A DNA stretch of 64,000 nt from Bacteroidales bacterium. Lineage in GTDB: Bacteria > Bacteroidota > Bacteroidia > Bacteroidales > Paludibacteraceae. This document shows, in pieces, positions 1 to 8,920 of this stretch (the first letter of the stretch is position 1; every line of letters starts with the position of its first letter). Below the pieces are notes generated by a model. That model did no database searches. It worked only from the letters and a program-made list of their open reading frames with translations, and was not told where the DNA came from. The position numbers and the translations under genes are program-made. The stretch is taken from contig CAAGHA010000067.1 of the NCBI GenBank assembly GCA_900769555.1, positions 13,811-77,810 on the forward strand. The letters run 5' to 3'.

Positions 1-137
1 TTATCCGTTTACAATACTAGCACACTCCTATTCTGATATTATCAAACCAAACAAATCCATATAAAATCAGCTCTAAAGAATTAATAGAAATTGACTTAAA
101 AAAACATAAAAAAAAGAAATTATATAAGTGTGATTAT

Positions 138-145
138 TACCTTTG
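138..145 (+). promoter_or_regulatory. Bacteroidetes -7 promoter box (TACCTTTG)
   Basis: The octamer matches the Bacteroidetes sigma-factor -7 element TAnnTTTG. No good -33 TTG lies at the usual 19-21 bp spacing, so support is the single box and its place ahead of the patatin-like gene. Initiation here would give a leader of about 155 nt. Confidence 0.4.
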
Positions 146-194
146 TGTAAATTTATTTGCTCTAGATAACTAGGAGTAGTTTTATTCTTATTTG

Positions 195-272
195 ACTTAG
201 ATAAATTTTATTGCATCAAATAATTGTGAGGTACAATTTTTGATGAAGCAGACTAAAATTTATCAACTAAGT
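195..272 (+). other. Long imperfect stem-loop in the leader of the patatin-like gene
   Basis: The left arm (from ACTTAG at 195, through ATAAATTTTA and ATCAAA) is repeated as its reverse complement in the right arm (CAATTTTTGATGAAG ... TAAAATTTAT ... CTAAGT, ending at 272). Several bulges interrupt the stem and the loop is around TGAGGTA. It lies between the predicted promoter and the start codon. It does not end in a T-run, so it is not a standard terminator. It could be an mRNA leader structure or a decayed palindromic repeat. Confidence 0.4.
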
Positions 273-307
273 TTGATTGAGATTGTTTTAGAGAAAAAAA
301 ACACATT

Positions 308-1126
308 ATGACATATAAAAAAAATACAATAGATTTGTCCCGACCAAAAATTGGGTTAGCATTAAGTGGTGGAGGAGCAAAAGGCATTGCTCACTTAGGC
401 GTTCTAAAAGCATTAGAAGAGCGACAAATCCCTATTGACATGATTTCCGGAGTAAGTGCAGGTTCTATCGTTGGAGCATTGTATGCAGACGGACATCCAT
501 TGGATGAAATTCTTAAATTCTTCCAAAAATGCAACTTATTTCAAATGGTGTCATTCAATCTTCCTTCGTATGGAGGTTTCGCAACAATGAAAGGATTTAA
601 GGACTCCTTAAAAGATATGTTGCTTGCAAAAAAATTTGAAGACCTAAAGATTCCTTTGATTGTTAATGCTACAGATATGAGTGAAGGTCGAAACGTTTAC
701 TTTTCTTCCGGAGAGTTATTGGATTGTATCATTGCATCATCAACCGTTCCTATATTCTTTAGACCAACGAAAATAAGGGGAAAACTATATATAGATGGGG
801 GAATTTTCTGCAATCTTCCAGCTGCGATTTTACGTAAATACAATTGTGATATTGTCATTGGAGTTCATGTAAATCCAATAAATAACATCAATGACAGTTT
901 AGGCTTAATGGACGTTGCTGAGCGTGTTTTCCACCTATCTGTAAATGGGAACACCATTGAGCAAAAGAGCCATTGCGACATTGTAATCGAAACAATGAAA
1001 GCAAAAGAATATGGTATGTTTGACGCATCTAAAGCAGATGACATTATGAACATCGGCTATGAAGCTGCAGTCACGTCTTTAGAGAGCGCCGACATACAAA
1101 ATTTAGTATCACTCAAAACGTTTTAA
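308..1126 (+). CDS. Patatin-like phospholipase family protein (RssA-like)
   Basis: A 272-residue soluble serine lipase-like protein of the bacterial patatin family, predicted to hydrolyse acyl esters of phospholipids or related lipids with a Ser-Asp dyad. The glycine-rich oxyanion hole GGGAKG sits at residues 21-26, the nucleophile elbow GVSAGS places Ser at about residue 50, and the catalytic Asp lies in DGG near residue 163. No signal peptide or membrane segment is seen, so it is probably cytoplasmic, like RssA or YchK-type proteins and unlike outer-membrane PlpD. It is convergent with maf, and the two coding ends overlap by 18 bp. The substrate is unknown. Confidence 0.85.
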   Translation: MTYKKNTIDLSRPKIGLALSGGGAKGIAHLGVLKALEERQIPIDMISGVSAGSIVGALYADGHPLDEILKFFQKCNLFQMVSFNLPSYGGFATMKGFKDSLKDMLLAKKFEDLKIPLIVNATDMSEGRNVYFSSGELLDCIIASSTVPIFFRPTKIRGKLYIDGGIFCNLPAAILRKYNCDIVIGVHVNPINNINDSLGLMDVAERVFHLSVNGNTIEQKSHCDIVIETMKAKEYGMFDASKADDIMNIGYEAAVTSLESADIQNLVSLKTF

Positions 1127-1684
1127 CTCCTTATATAAACGTTGGATAGGCAATCCCATAATGTTGAAATAACTTCCCTCAATTCTTTTTACACCAACAT
1201 AACCAATCCACTCTTGAATTCCATACGATCCGGCTTTGTCGTATGGTTTATAGTTATCCACATAATACTCAATTTCAGAAGAAGTTAACTCATCAAAAAA
1301 GACTTCAGATTCGGTAAAAAATGAAACCTCTTTATCTTTTGTTCTAACACAAACTCCCGTATAAACGATATGACTATCCCCCGATAGTTCTGTCAACATC
1401 TCTATTGCTTCACTCCTATCTTTCGGTTTACCTAATACCTTACCATTATGCCAAACAATGGTATCTGCCGTAATCACCAATAGATTATCTCTTAAGATAT
1501 CATTATAAGCCTCACTCTTCTTCTTTGCTAAATAAACGGGAATATCCCCACCTACCAATGTATCCGGATAAGACTCATCAATACCTGGAATCGTCAGAAC
1601 ATCGAAAGAAATTCCTAAACCGGCTAACAACTCTTTTCTACGAGGAGAATTTGAAGCTAAAATAATGCGATATTGTTCTAACAT
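1109..1684 (-). CDS. maf: Maf family nucleotide pyrophosphatase
   Basis: A 191-residue Maf/Ham1-like protein of the usual family length. Maf proteins hydrolyse non-canonical or canonical nucleoside triphosphates (dTTP/UTP in the YhdE subgroup) to monophosphates, a house-cleaning role also linked to septum control. The N-terminal ASNSPRR signature at residues 10-16 and the ITADTIV motif around residue 70 are present. It lies 7 bp downstream of the YkvA-like gene on the same strand, so the two are probably co-transcribed. Its 3' end overlaps the converging patatin-like gene. Confidence 0.9.
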   Translation of the reverse strand: MLEQYRIILASNSPRRKELLAGLGISFDVLTIPGIDESYPDTLVGGDIPVYLAKKKSEAYNDILRDNLLVITADTIVWHNGKVLGKPKDRSEAIEMLTELSGDSHIVYTGVCVRTKDKEVSFFTESEVFFDELTSSEIEYYVDNYKPYDKAGSYGIQEWIGYVGVKRIEGSYFNIMGLPIQRLYKELKRFE

Positions 1685-1691
1685 ATTATAA

Positions 1692-2051
1692 TTATAATTC
1701 TAAATCACCTAAATACTCACCTATTTTTATCTTTGCTTTTAACTTTATTTCAGGCGTTATAGCCCCTTTTAATTTCATAAATACATAAGTCAAAAGAGCC
1801 AAATCATCCGAATAACCAGCCGGTAACATCATGTCCGGAATAATATCAACCGGCAAAATAAAATAGCCTAAAGCGGCAACTATCATTCCCTTTTCTTTAA
1901 TTGTCAAATCCCCTTCCAACAGAGCATAATACAAAGTCAAAACGTAACAAAGTAATTTTCGCCCTATTTTCTTAGCGGAGGTTTTCAACTTATCAAAAAG
2001 AGACACTTCCGAATAATATTTTGTATATTTTATAATCTCCTTTTCATTCAT
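1692..2051 (-). CDS. YkvA family protein (DUF1232)
   Basis: A 119-residue small protein with the DUF1232 signature in its second half: a hydrophobic stretch ending in ILPVDIIPD followed by GYSDDLALL. This family has no firm biochemical role; members are predicted to be membrane-associated. It is the first gene of a two-gene unit with maf. Its predicted promoter (2267-2274) lies on the far side of an R1 repeat, so the whole repeat would be carried in the mRNA leader. Confidence 0.8.
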   Translation of the reverse strand: MNEKEIIKYTKYYSEVSLFDKLKTSAKKIGRKLLCYVLTLYYALLEGDLTIKEKGMIVAALGYFILPVDIIPDMMLPAGYSDDLALLTYVFMKLKGAITPEIKLKAKIKIGEYLGDLEL

Positions 2052-2063
2052 ATTTGTTCAACT

Positions 2064-2254
2064 TTAGGTAAGTTCTATAAATTAGGTAGAGATGATTTAG
2101 AAAAACATTTGAATTAGATTGTTTATATTTATAAAAGAGCGATACAAGCACGTAACTAAGTAAATATAAGAAATATAGCGCAAATGAATTCAAAAACATC
2201 CAAATTGAGTTTATTACATTAAGAAACAAATCGTAATTTATAGAAATTACTTTA
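2064..2254 (+). repeat. R1 repeat, near full-length copy A
   Basis: A 191-bp copy of the R1 interspersed family. The left end contains AGGTAAGTTCTATAAATTAGGT-like sequence and the right end is its imperfect inverse (ATCGTAATTTATAGAAATTAC region). Inside are the family's GATGATTT motif, the AAGAGCGAT...CGTAAC core at about 2135-2155, and the AATGAATTCAAAA segment. An internal TTATATTTA / TAAATATAA inverted pair flanks the core. It lies between the YkvA-like gene and its predicted promoter. Confidence 0.7.
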
Positions 2255-2266
2255 GTACTATCAACA

Positions 2267-2274
2267 CAAATATA
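2267..2274 (-). promoter_or_regulatory. -7 promoter box for the YkvA-maf unit (TATATTTG on minus)
   Basis: The plus-strand CAAATATA is TATATTTG on the minus strand, a full match to TAnnTTTG. It lies 13 bp outside the R1 copy A boundary and reads through the repeat into the YkvA-like gene, giving a predicted leader of about 210 nt. No clear -33 element was found. Confidence 0.45.
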
Positions 2275-2417
2275 GAAAGCATTTTCCAATTTATCACATC
2301 TCTGTCAATTAAATTTCAAAGAATTAACATAAGAAACAAAAACGATGTAAAATTAAAGAGATTCTAATTGCATAATCCAAATTTTCTATAGAAATTTGCT
2401 TAATAAAAAGTAAAGAC

Positions 2418-3140
2418 ATGGAAACTAAAAAAACGACTCAAAAAAAAGAAAATCCAATTACAAGCATTGTATTTAATATTGTTATCCCGGTTGTCATCTT
2501 ATCCAAATTTACAACAGAAGATAAATTAGGTCCTATCTGGGGTTTAGTATTGGCTTTAATGTTTCCTATCGGTTATTTTCTATTTGATTATTTCAGCCGA
2601 AAAAAAACAAATTTCATCTCCATTGTTGGATTCGTCAGTATCCTATTAACAGGAGTTATCGGGATATTTGAATTTCCGAGTGAATGGTTAGCCTACAAAG
2701 AGGCGTCCGTTCCACTGCTTATCGGGATTGCTATCCTAATATCCCTGAAAACACCATTCCCATTGGTAAAGAAATTATTGTATCAAGATGAAATTTTAGA
2801 TATTGAACGTATAGAAAATATTCTTCAAACGAATAACAAAACAGCAGAATTGGAAAAAACGCTTACAAACACAACCTACATGTTAGCAGCGTCTTTTTTG
2901 TTATCAGCTATTTTAAATTATGTACTGGCAAAAATTTTAATAAAGAGTCCGACCGGAACAGAAGCATTCGCACAAGAATTGGCAGATATGACAATGTATA
3001 GCTACATTGTAATTGCTCTTCCATCAACATGCGTAATGATGATTGCATTGTGGTATTTGTTCAAACAACTAAAAAAACTGACAAATTTAGAGATGGAAGA
3101 ACTCTTTGCCAAACATCTACAAGAACAAATGAAGGATTAA
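2418..3140 (+). CDS. VC0807-like conserved inner-membrane protein
   Basis: A 240-residue polytopic membrane protein with about six hydrophobic segments (around residues 18-35, 40-57, 65-82, 95-108, 150-170 and 195-215) separated by short charged loops. The N-terminus is lysine-rich. It resembles the VC0807 family, distantly related to intracellular septation protein A, for which I know of no established function. It ends 18 bp before murF-alr on the same strand, so the two may be co-transcribed and a link with envelope growth is possible but unproven. Confidence 0.6.
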   Translation: METKKTTQKKENPITSIVFNIVIPVVILSKFTTEDKLGPIWGLVLALMFPIGYFLFDYFSRKKTNFISIVGFVSILLTGVIGIFEFPSEWLAYKEASVPLLIGIAILISLKTPFPLVKKLLYQDEILDIERIENILQTNNKTAELEKTLTNTTYMLAASFLLSAILNYVLAKILIKSPTGTEAFAQELADMTMYSYIVIALPSTCVMMIALWYLFKQLKKLTNLEMEELFAKHLQEQMKD

Positions 3141-3158
3141 TAGAGAAAGGAGAAAAAG

Positions 3159-5624
3159 ATGTACACAATTTCAGAAATTGCACAAATTATAGGAGGTGAA
3201 TTACATGAAAAATTCAACTCCCCAATAAAACGATTAGAGACCGATAGCAGGTCTATTACTTTTCCTGAAGAGACTCTGTTTTTTGCAATAAAATCTCGAC
3301 GCAATGATGGACATGACTATGTAGAAGAGGCATATCGAAATCAAGTAAGAAACTTTGTTATTGAGTGTGATTACAACAGATTTTCTCACCTAAGCGATGC
3401 CAACATAATCTGCATAAAGAACTCTGTTGAAGCACTTCAGAAACTAACGATTCATCACAGAAACAAATATAATATTCCCATCATCGGAATAACCGGAAGT
3501 AACGGGAAAACCATTGTAAAAGAGTGGATTTATCAACTATTACAAAAAGAATACAAAATAACACGTTCTCCAAGAAGTTATAATTCCCAAATCGGAGTTC
3601 CGTTTTCTGTTTGGAAGTTAGATTCGGAAAGTCAATTAGGAGTATTTGAAGCGGGCATTTCACAAGTGGGAGAAATGGAAAAAATTGCACCTGTGGTTCG
3701 TCCAACTATTGGTATTTTCACCAATTTGGGAGAAGCCCATCAAGAGAATTTCAGTTCATTAAAAGAAAAATGTAGCGAGAAGATTAAACTCTTCAAAGAT
3801 TGTCCGGCTATCCTATTTAACAAGGATGAAAAATTGGTTGACATCTGCATTCAACAATGGAATTCAAAGAGTGAATTTTTCACCTACGGAAGAAACTCTC
3901 AAGCAGATGTTCAGATTATCGGAGAAGAAAAACAGACCAACCAAACAACCATCAAATATCTCTATAAAGGAGAAGAATATCAATATACCATACCATTTAT
4001 ACATAGAGTTTCCATCGAAAACTCACTCCCCTGTCTTGCATTAATGCTTCATTTAGGATACACTCCGAAAAGCATCGAAGAGCGAATGCTAGAATTAGAA
4101 CCCATTGCAATGCGTATGGAGGTTAAAGAGGGAGAAAATAATTGTTTATTGATCAATGACAGTTACAATTCAGACATTCACTCACTAAGTATTGCATTAG
4201 ACTTTTTGCGAGAACAAGCCACCGCAAAAAATCTAAACAAAACCTTAATATTGTCTGATATATTTCAGAGTGGTATTGAAGATGATTCACTCTATAAAAT
4301 TGTTGCTCAGATGGTTGAAGAGAAAGGAATAAATCGTTTTATAGGTATAGGTGAAAAAATTCTAAAACACAAAGATATATTCCCTGTCAATCAAAGTGAA
4401 TTCTACTCATCGACGGAGTCATTTTTTCAAAACTTAGACAATCACAATTTTCAGTCGGAAGCCATATTATTAAAAGGGGCAAGAAATTTTCATTTTGAAG
4501 AGATAACAGATAAATTAGCAAAAATTGTTCACGAAACGATATTAGAGGTCAATCTATCTGCATTAATTAGAAATTTTAACAACTTTCGCTCCTACCTTAA
4601 ACCGGGAACCAAAATTATGAGCATGGTTAAAGCCAATGCCTACGGAAGTGGCGACACAGAAGTTGCAAAAACTCTGCAACACAGTGGATGCGACTACCTA
4701 GCGGTTGCAGTTGCAGATGAAGGTGCAGAGCTTCGAAAAGAGGGCATTCATCTTCCTATTGTTGTTATGAATCCCGAGTTAAATAGTTTCCCTAAAATTT
4801 TTGAGAATAATTTAGAACCGGAAGTTTATAGTTTTCAATTATTAGAAAAGGTAATTTATGAAGCTGAAAAACAAGGTTTGACCGACTATCCTGTACATAT
4901 CAAATTAGACACCGGTATGCACAGACTTGGCTTTGAAGAAAAAGACATTACGAAATTGATTGAACGAATAAAATCGCAAAACGCACTTAAAATACGTTCC
5001 ATATTTTCTCATTTAGTAGGCTCGGATAGTTCTGTCTTTGATGCTTTCACCGAGCTTCAAATTGAAAAATTCCAACGAATAAGAAAAGTGTTTGAAGAGA
5101 ACTTTAATCATAAAATTTTAGCACACATTCTTAATTCTGCAGGAATTGAACGATTTAATCAATATCAATTAGATATGGTTAGATTAGGAATCGGACACTA
5201 TGGAATGAGTGCAGCAACAACCAATGTATTGGAAGAGGTTTGCACATTGAAAACAAAGATTCTACAAATTCGCAAAGTTCCTGCATCCGAAACCATTGGT
5301 TATAGTCGAAAAGGCGTACTCAAAAGAGATTCTATCATTGGAGCCATCCCAATTGGCTATGCAGACGGATTAAATAGAAAATTAGGAAATTACAAAGGGA
5401 AAGTACTTGTAAATGACCACTTTGCACCATTTATTGGAAATATTTGCATGGATGTTTGCATGATAGACCTTACAGATGTTCCTCAAGTAAAAGAGGGAGA
5501 TGATGTAATCATTTTTGGGAAAGGTCACTCTATACAAGATGTTGCACAAACATTGGAAACAATACCATACGAAGTGCTAGCCGGTATTTCTAAACGTGTA
5601 AAAAGGGTTTATTACAAAGAGTAG
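3159..5624 (+). CDS. murF-alr: Bifunctional MurF ligase / alanine racemase
   Basis: An 821-residue fusion of two peptidoglycan-precursor enzymes. Residues 1 to about 455 are MurF (UDP-MurNAc-tripeptide:D-Ala-D-Ala ligase), with the ATP-binding loop GITGSNGKT near residue 112. Residues from about 460 onward are a PLP-dependent alanine racemase: the PLP lysine is in VKANAYGSG near residue 490, and the second catalytic base Tyr is in GYSRKG, followed by IPIGYADG. The fusion would couple D-Ala supply to the cytoplasmic step that attaches D-Ala-D-Ala. This arrangement is known in Bacteroidetes. A purine-rich AAAGGAG lies just before the start. All key motifs are intact. Confidence 0.92.
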   Translation: MYTISEIAQIIGGELHEKFNSPIKRLETDSRSITFPEETLFFAIKSRRNDGHDYVEEAYRNQVRNFVIECDYNRFSHLSDANIICIKNSVEALQKLTIHHRNKYNIPIIGITGSNGKTIVKEWIYQLLQKEYKITRSPRSYNSQIGVPFSVWKLDSESQLGVFEAGISQVGEMEKIAPVVRPTIGIFTNLGEAHQENFSSLKEKCSEKIKLFKDCPAILFNKDEKLVDICIQQWNSKSEFFTYGRNSQADVQIIGEEKQTNQTTIKYLYKGEEYQYTIPFIHRVSIENSLPCLALMLHLGYTPKSIEERMLELEPIAMRMEVKEGENNCLLINDSYNSDIHSLSIALDFLREQATAKNLNKTLILSDIFQSGIEDDSLYKIVAQMVEEKGINRFIGIGEKILKHKDIFPVNQSEFYSSTESFFQNLDNHNFQSEAILLKGARNFHFEEITDKLAKIVHETILEVNLSALIRNFNNFRSYLKPGTKIMSMVKANAYGSGDTEVAKTLQHSGCDYLAVAVADEGAELRKEGIHLPIVVMNPELNSFPKIFENNLEPEVYSFQLLEKVIYEAEKQGLTDYPVHIKLDTGMHRLGFEEKDITKLIERIKSQNALKIRSIFSHLVGSDSSVFDAFTELQIEKFQRIRKVFEENFNHKILAHILNSAGIERFNQYQLDMVRLGIGHYGMSAATTNVLEEVCTLKTKILQIRKVPASETIGYSRKGVLKRDSIIGAIPIGYADGLNRKLGNYKGKVLVNDHFAPFIGNICMDVCMIDLTDVPQVKEGDDVIIFGKGHSIQDVAQTLETIPYEVLAGISKRVKRVYYKE

Positions 5625-5650
5625 TGAAATCAGTTATGACACTAAGAAAA

Positions 5651-5754
5651 ATAATAATTTATTACGTTTAGAAACAAAAATCGTAACTTATAGAAATTGC
5701 CTAAAAGTAATAGAGTAAATCTTTAATTACCAAAGGTGGTTTCTATAAATTACC
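5651..5754 (+). repeat. R1 repeat, partial copy B (right end plus a detached terminal repeat)
   Basis: Bases 5651-5702 match the R1 right end (TTTATTACGTTTAGAAACAAA, ATCGTAACTTATAGAAATTGCC). A second, inverted terminal-repeat sequence, AGGTGGTTTCTATAAATTACC, follows at about 5733-5754. The left half of the element is missing. The copy fills the gap between the converging murF-alr gene and the DUF2156/GNAT gene. Confidence 0.6.
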
Positions 5755-5784
5755 ATGAATTACGACTCCCTCTTTCCTACTGAT

Positions 5785-7737
5785 TTATTCCAAGACAGCA
5801 CAATAGGTAATTTGTCCCAAATGACTCATCTTTTCCCGAAATAAGAAGGCTTGTATCGACAAAGAATTGAGTGATTTTATATTGCCTTCAAGAAATTCAT
5901 GTTTTGTCCATTTCCCAACTTCAACCATATAATATCCACTGTTTAACGGCAATAATTCGTCATGATAATAAAATGAAAAAGAATCACCATTATAATAGCG
6001 TACATATAGGTCCAAAAAAGCGGATAAATGTACTATTCTACAAAGAGAATATGGAATCTCTCCCCTGAATGAAATATTTTGAATCTCAACCTTTGAAACA
6101 GAAGAATATAATTTCTGTAGAGAAAAAAGTAAATCTGAAATCGGAATTAACACTTGGTCACTCAATACACATACACTTAAATCGCCACCACAAACTTCTG
6201 TTAAAACAGAAGCAACCAACTCATTATCACGATATATGAAACAAAATTCTTTTCCTTCATTTCTCATATCTTCTATCCAAAAATCAAGACATTTATCAGA
6301 TGGAAGAATAGTAGCCTCAGAACACCGCAGCAACTTATTCAACAATAATTGAATAGTTATATCATCGTCACAAATTGATAAATCAAGTCGAGACTCTCCC
6401 ACATCAATATCTTTAAAAGAAAAAGAATGACCGGATTTATAAAGCCACGCCGCGAAACCAAAATTAGAGTAAAAATCTATCAAATCACTATTGGCAGGAG
6501 TTAAAAATACCATTCCACTTTTTTGAAGAAATCCCCTCCATAAAGCCTCATAAATCATAGCCGTCGCCACACCTGTGTTACGAAATGATGATTCTGTCGC
6601 AACAGCATAAAAATAACTGATTGGGACTCTATCTTTCCCAAGTTGAAATTCATACTTCAGAACATACATAGAGGAAAGCAGATTCTGTTTTTCATCTTCT
6701 CTGCAGATTAGATCAAATTCTCCTTCCAACACAGAATAAAACCGATCAATATAAGAAAGATTATCATGAAATACAGAATTCCATAATGCTTTTAGAGATG
6801 CCTCATTATCAAACTTTTTCAATGGAACTTCAACACAAAATTTAGCCAATAGTTCATGAGGATAATAGGACAATTTCGATTGCCTTAAACCTTTCAAACC
6901 CATATCATCTTCTCTATTCAAAAAACGATACCGACTTGGAAGATTTTGAGCGAATAAATTACCCATAGCCACATAAATTCCTTCAAAAGCAGTATCTGCC
7001 TTTTCCACGTGCACAATAAAAGTATTCTCATCAACAGGAGAACCAAACGAGTAAGCAACAAGTTTCCCATCAATCCATAAAGTTCCCCCATATCCACCTA
7101 ACTCTTCCAAGTGAGTCAGCGCAAAACGAATGACTTTCAATTCACTTTTCAAGGACGATAAGTTCAAATCAGAATTTTCTTTTATCCATTTTTCTGTCAA
7201 AGAGATACAATCATCAAAGAAAGATAGTGTATAGTGTTTATATTCATACTTATAATACTGAAAAAAACGTTTTAAATGATTTCTTTTAGCTTGCAAACGT
7301 TTTCCTTTTAATTCTATCCAATCATTACGCAAATAGAGATAATCACTATAATTTCGTTCCAAACGGAATTTAAATGGTTCATGAAAAATTGTTCTGAATT
7401 CTTCAAAATGCTCCCAGGTCAAACAATCCAATAAAAAAGAGTTGTGATTATGATTGGCAAATACCTTCAAATCATCCAATACAGATTTAAGATCTCCTCT
7501 TCCTATCGGATAAAAATAATGGTAATCATTATTAAAATAATGTCTGACTAACAAGAAACCATTATACTCGCTAATCTCTGTATGATAATAAAATTTCCAT
7601 GCACAAATATTCAGAAAAGAAAAATCACAAAAACGTATTCCGGATGAAAACAAGTACTTATTCCATAACTCTTTATCCCTGATATCAATATCCCGAAAAC
7701 AAATTTTATCGTTCATAACTTCACTCATTTTCAACAT
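5785..7737 (-). CDS. DUF2156 (LPG-synthase C-like) / GNAT acyltransferase fusion protein
   Basis: A 650-residue soluble protein built from acyltransferase-fold units. Residues 1 to about 300 resemble DUF2156, the catalytic part of phosphatidylglycerol lysyltransferases but without their membrane part. Residues about 320-450 are a GNAT domain with the acetyl-CoA loop RNTGVATAM and the FYSNFGF motif. Residues about 460-650 form a further domain that I cannot name. The protein could transfer an aminoacyl or acyl group, but no substrate is indicated. It is last in the operon, and its start overlaps the ATP-grasp-like gene by 17 bp, implying coupled translation. Several nearby in-frame ATGs leave the exact start uncertain. 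Confidence 0.65.
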   Translation of the reverse strand: MLKMSEVMNDKICFRDIDIRDKELWNKYLFSSGIRFCDFSFLNICAWKFYYHTEISEYNGFLLVRHYFNNDYHYFYPIGRGDLKSVLDDLKVFANHNHNSFLLDCLTWEHFEEFRTIFHEPFKFRLERNYSDYLYLRNDWIELKGKRLQAKRNHLKRFFQYYKYEYKHYTLSFFDDCISLTEKWIKENSDLNLSSLKSELKVIRFALTHLEELGGYGGTLWIDGKLVAYSFGSPVDENTFIVHVEKADTAFEGIYVAMGNLFAQNLPSRYRFLNREDDMGLKGLRQSKLSYYPHELLAKFCVEVPLKKFDNEASLKALWNSVFHDNLSYIDRFYSVLEGEFDLICREDEKQNLLSSMYVLKYEFQLGKDRVPISYFYAVATESSFRNTGVATAMIYEALWRGFLQKSGMVFLTPANSDLIDFYSNFGFAAWLYKSGHSFSFKDIDVGESRLDLSICDDDITIQLLLNKLLRCSEATILPSDKCLDFWIEDMRNEGKEFCFIYRDNELVASVLTEVCGGDLSVCVLSDQVLIPISDLLFSLQKLYSSVSKVEIQNISFRGEIPYSLCRIVHLSAFLDLYVRYYNGDSFSFYYHDELLPLNSGYYMVEVGKWTKHEFLEGNIKSLNSLSIQAFLFREKMSHLGQITYCAVLE

Positions 7738-8908
7738 TACAAAGCAAATAAGCTAAACTACGACTATCACTGTTGACAACTGTCAATGGCAAATAACCGG
7801 CAACCACCCTTTGGACATCAATCAACAAAGGGTATTTACGTTGCATAAATGTGTCAAATTCTGATAGTTCACGACACGTTGGAAATGTTTTTACTTTAAA
7901 AATTCCTGTTACAGATTCTGAAACAAATCGATTATATAAAATTCGAGAAACTATTCCCATATTCATCCTAAGATTAACTTCTACGCAAGGATGTAACTGA
8001 CACTTCTCCGGATTCTCACCAAACAACATCATATCAATTCCCAAATAACCATTATAAAATGAAGCTAAATTACTTTTAATAAACAATCTTAACCTCTCTT
8101 TTGTTCGTAATAATAATTCGGGGTCTTGAAGTTTTGACATCAAATGATTTTCTATCCACTCATCCGTGGAAAGAAAATTGTGATTGTAATGTCCGAATTT
8201 ATCTGTATGGAACAGAGAATAACCAATAAATTGAACCTCATCATCCATACAACGAAATTCCATTGCAAAATCAACTTGTTTTTCATATACAACCTCTCCT
8301 AACAAGTACCCTTGAGATGAAAGAACATTATGAGACCATTCAGACAATTTATCTCGCCACAAACCATTGCTCCAAAACAACCCTTTTCCACTGCCAGACC
8401 AAGGAGCTTTTAGAACAAAAGAATCATGACTCAATTTAAATTTTTCGATTTCTGAATCAGTATATAATTTCTTAGGAAGAAACAATGATGAAGACAATAA
8501 ATTGTCATTTTGCAAAAAGGACAAAATATCAATTGTAAAAGCTCTAGAAGAAGATTCTCTCAATAGGTTAAAATCAATATTTATACTATGATTCAAACCA
8601 TTCCACCAATGAACCAGAGAGGGATTCCACCCCCAAGGAAACAATATATCATCTAGAAATGAAGAGTGATTGTATTCATCTAAAGAGATCCACGAAGAAG
8701 AGATTCCCAAACGAGAAAACAACTCCATATTCCAATTATCACAGACTTTCGAACGAGATATTACTAAACTCCCATTTGGGGCATACCAAATGGGCAACAT
8801 TGATAAATCAGATGCAAATTGGATAATCTTTTTTGAGGGTTGAAAAAAAGGTAATCCAGAGGCCAATGCCAAATCATTTTCAGGATTAAAAAAGAAACAT
8901 TGTCTCAT
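7721..8908 (-). CDS. ATP-grasp-like protein
   Basis: A 395-residue soluble protein. The middle part carries ATP-grasp features: a core lysine and glycine loop in VLKAPWSGSGKGL (near residue 165-177), a later GYLGIDMMLF segment, and a metal-site-like HPCVEVNLRMNMG near residue 300. The N-terminus begins with the conserved-looking FFFNPENDLALA. ATP-grasp enzymes join a carboxylate to an amine or thiol through an acyl phosphate. Neighbours are a phosphopantetheinyl transferase upstream (12-bp gap) and a DUF2156/GNAT acyltransferase downstream (17-bp overlap). That context would suit a small peptide- or acyl-conjugate pathway, which is inference. Confidence 0.6.
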   Translation of the reverse strand: MRQCFFFNPENDLALASGLPFFQPSKKIIQFASDLSMLPIWYAPNGSLVISRSKVCDNWNMELFSRLGISSSWISLDEYNHSSFLDDILFPWGWNPSLVHWWNGLNHSINIDFNLLRESSSRAFTIDILSFLQNDNLLSSSLFLPKKLYTDSEIEKFKLSHDSFVLKAPWSGSGKGLFWSNGLWRDKLSEWSHNVLSSQGYLLGEVVYEKQVDFAMEFRCMDDEVQFIGYSLFHTDKFGHYNHNFLSTDEWIENHLMSKLQDPELLLRTKERLRLFIKSNLASFYNGYLGIDMMLFGENPEKCQLHPCVEVNLRMNMGIVSRILYNRFVSESVTGIFKVKTFPTCRELSEFDTFMQRKYPLLIDVQRVVAGYLPLTVVNSDSRSLAYLLCNVENE

Positions 8909-8920
8909 AGTATAGATTAT

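Larger units (their letters stand above)
1..307. other. Intergenic region and leader of the patatin-like gene
   Basis: No open frame of useful length is visible on either strand; a minus-strand tail ending at base 1 is closed by an upstream stop after a few codons. The stretch is AT-rich. It holds a -7-like box at 138-145 and a long imperfect stem-loop at 195-272, listed separately. It therefore looks like the promoter and a roughly 150-nt untranslated leader of the gene starting at 308. Confidence 0.5.

Noticed and set aside
1..27. Possible C-terminus of a minus-strand gene entering from the left
   Set aside because: The frame ending at base 1 has a stop after eight codons upstream, so no real coding tail is supported.
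2044..2289. An 81-codon minus-strand open frame upstream of the YkvA-like gene
   Set aside because: It lies almost wholly inside R1 copy A and its low-complexity composition follows from the repeat. It has no family resemblance and spans the predicted promoter.
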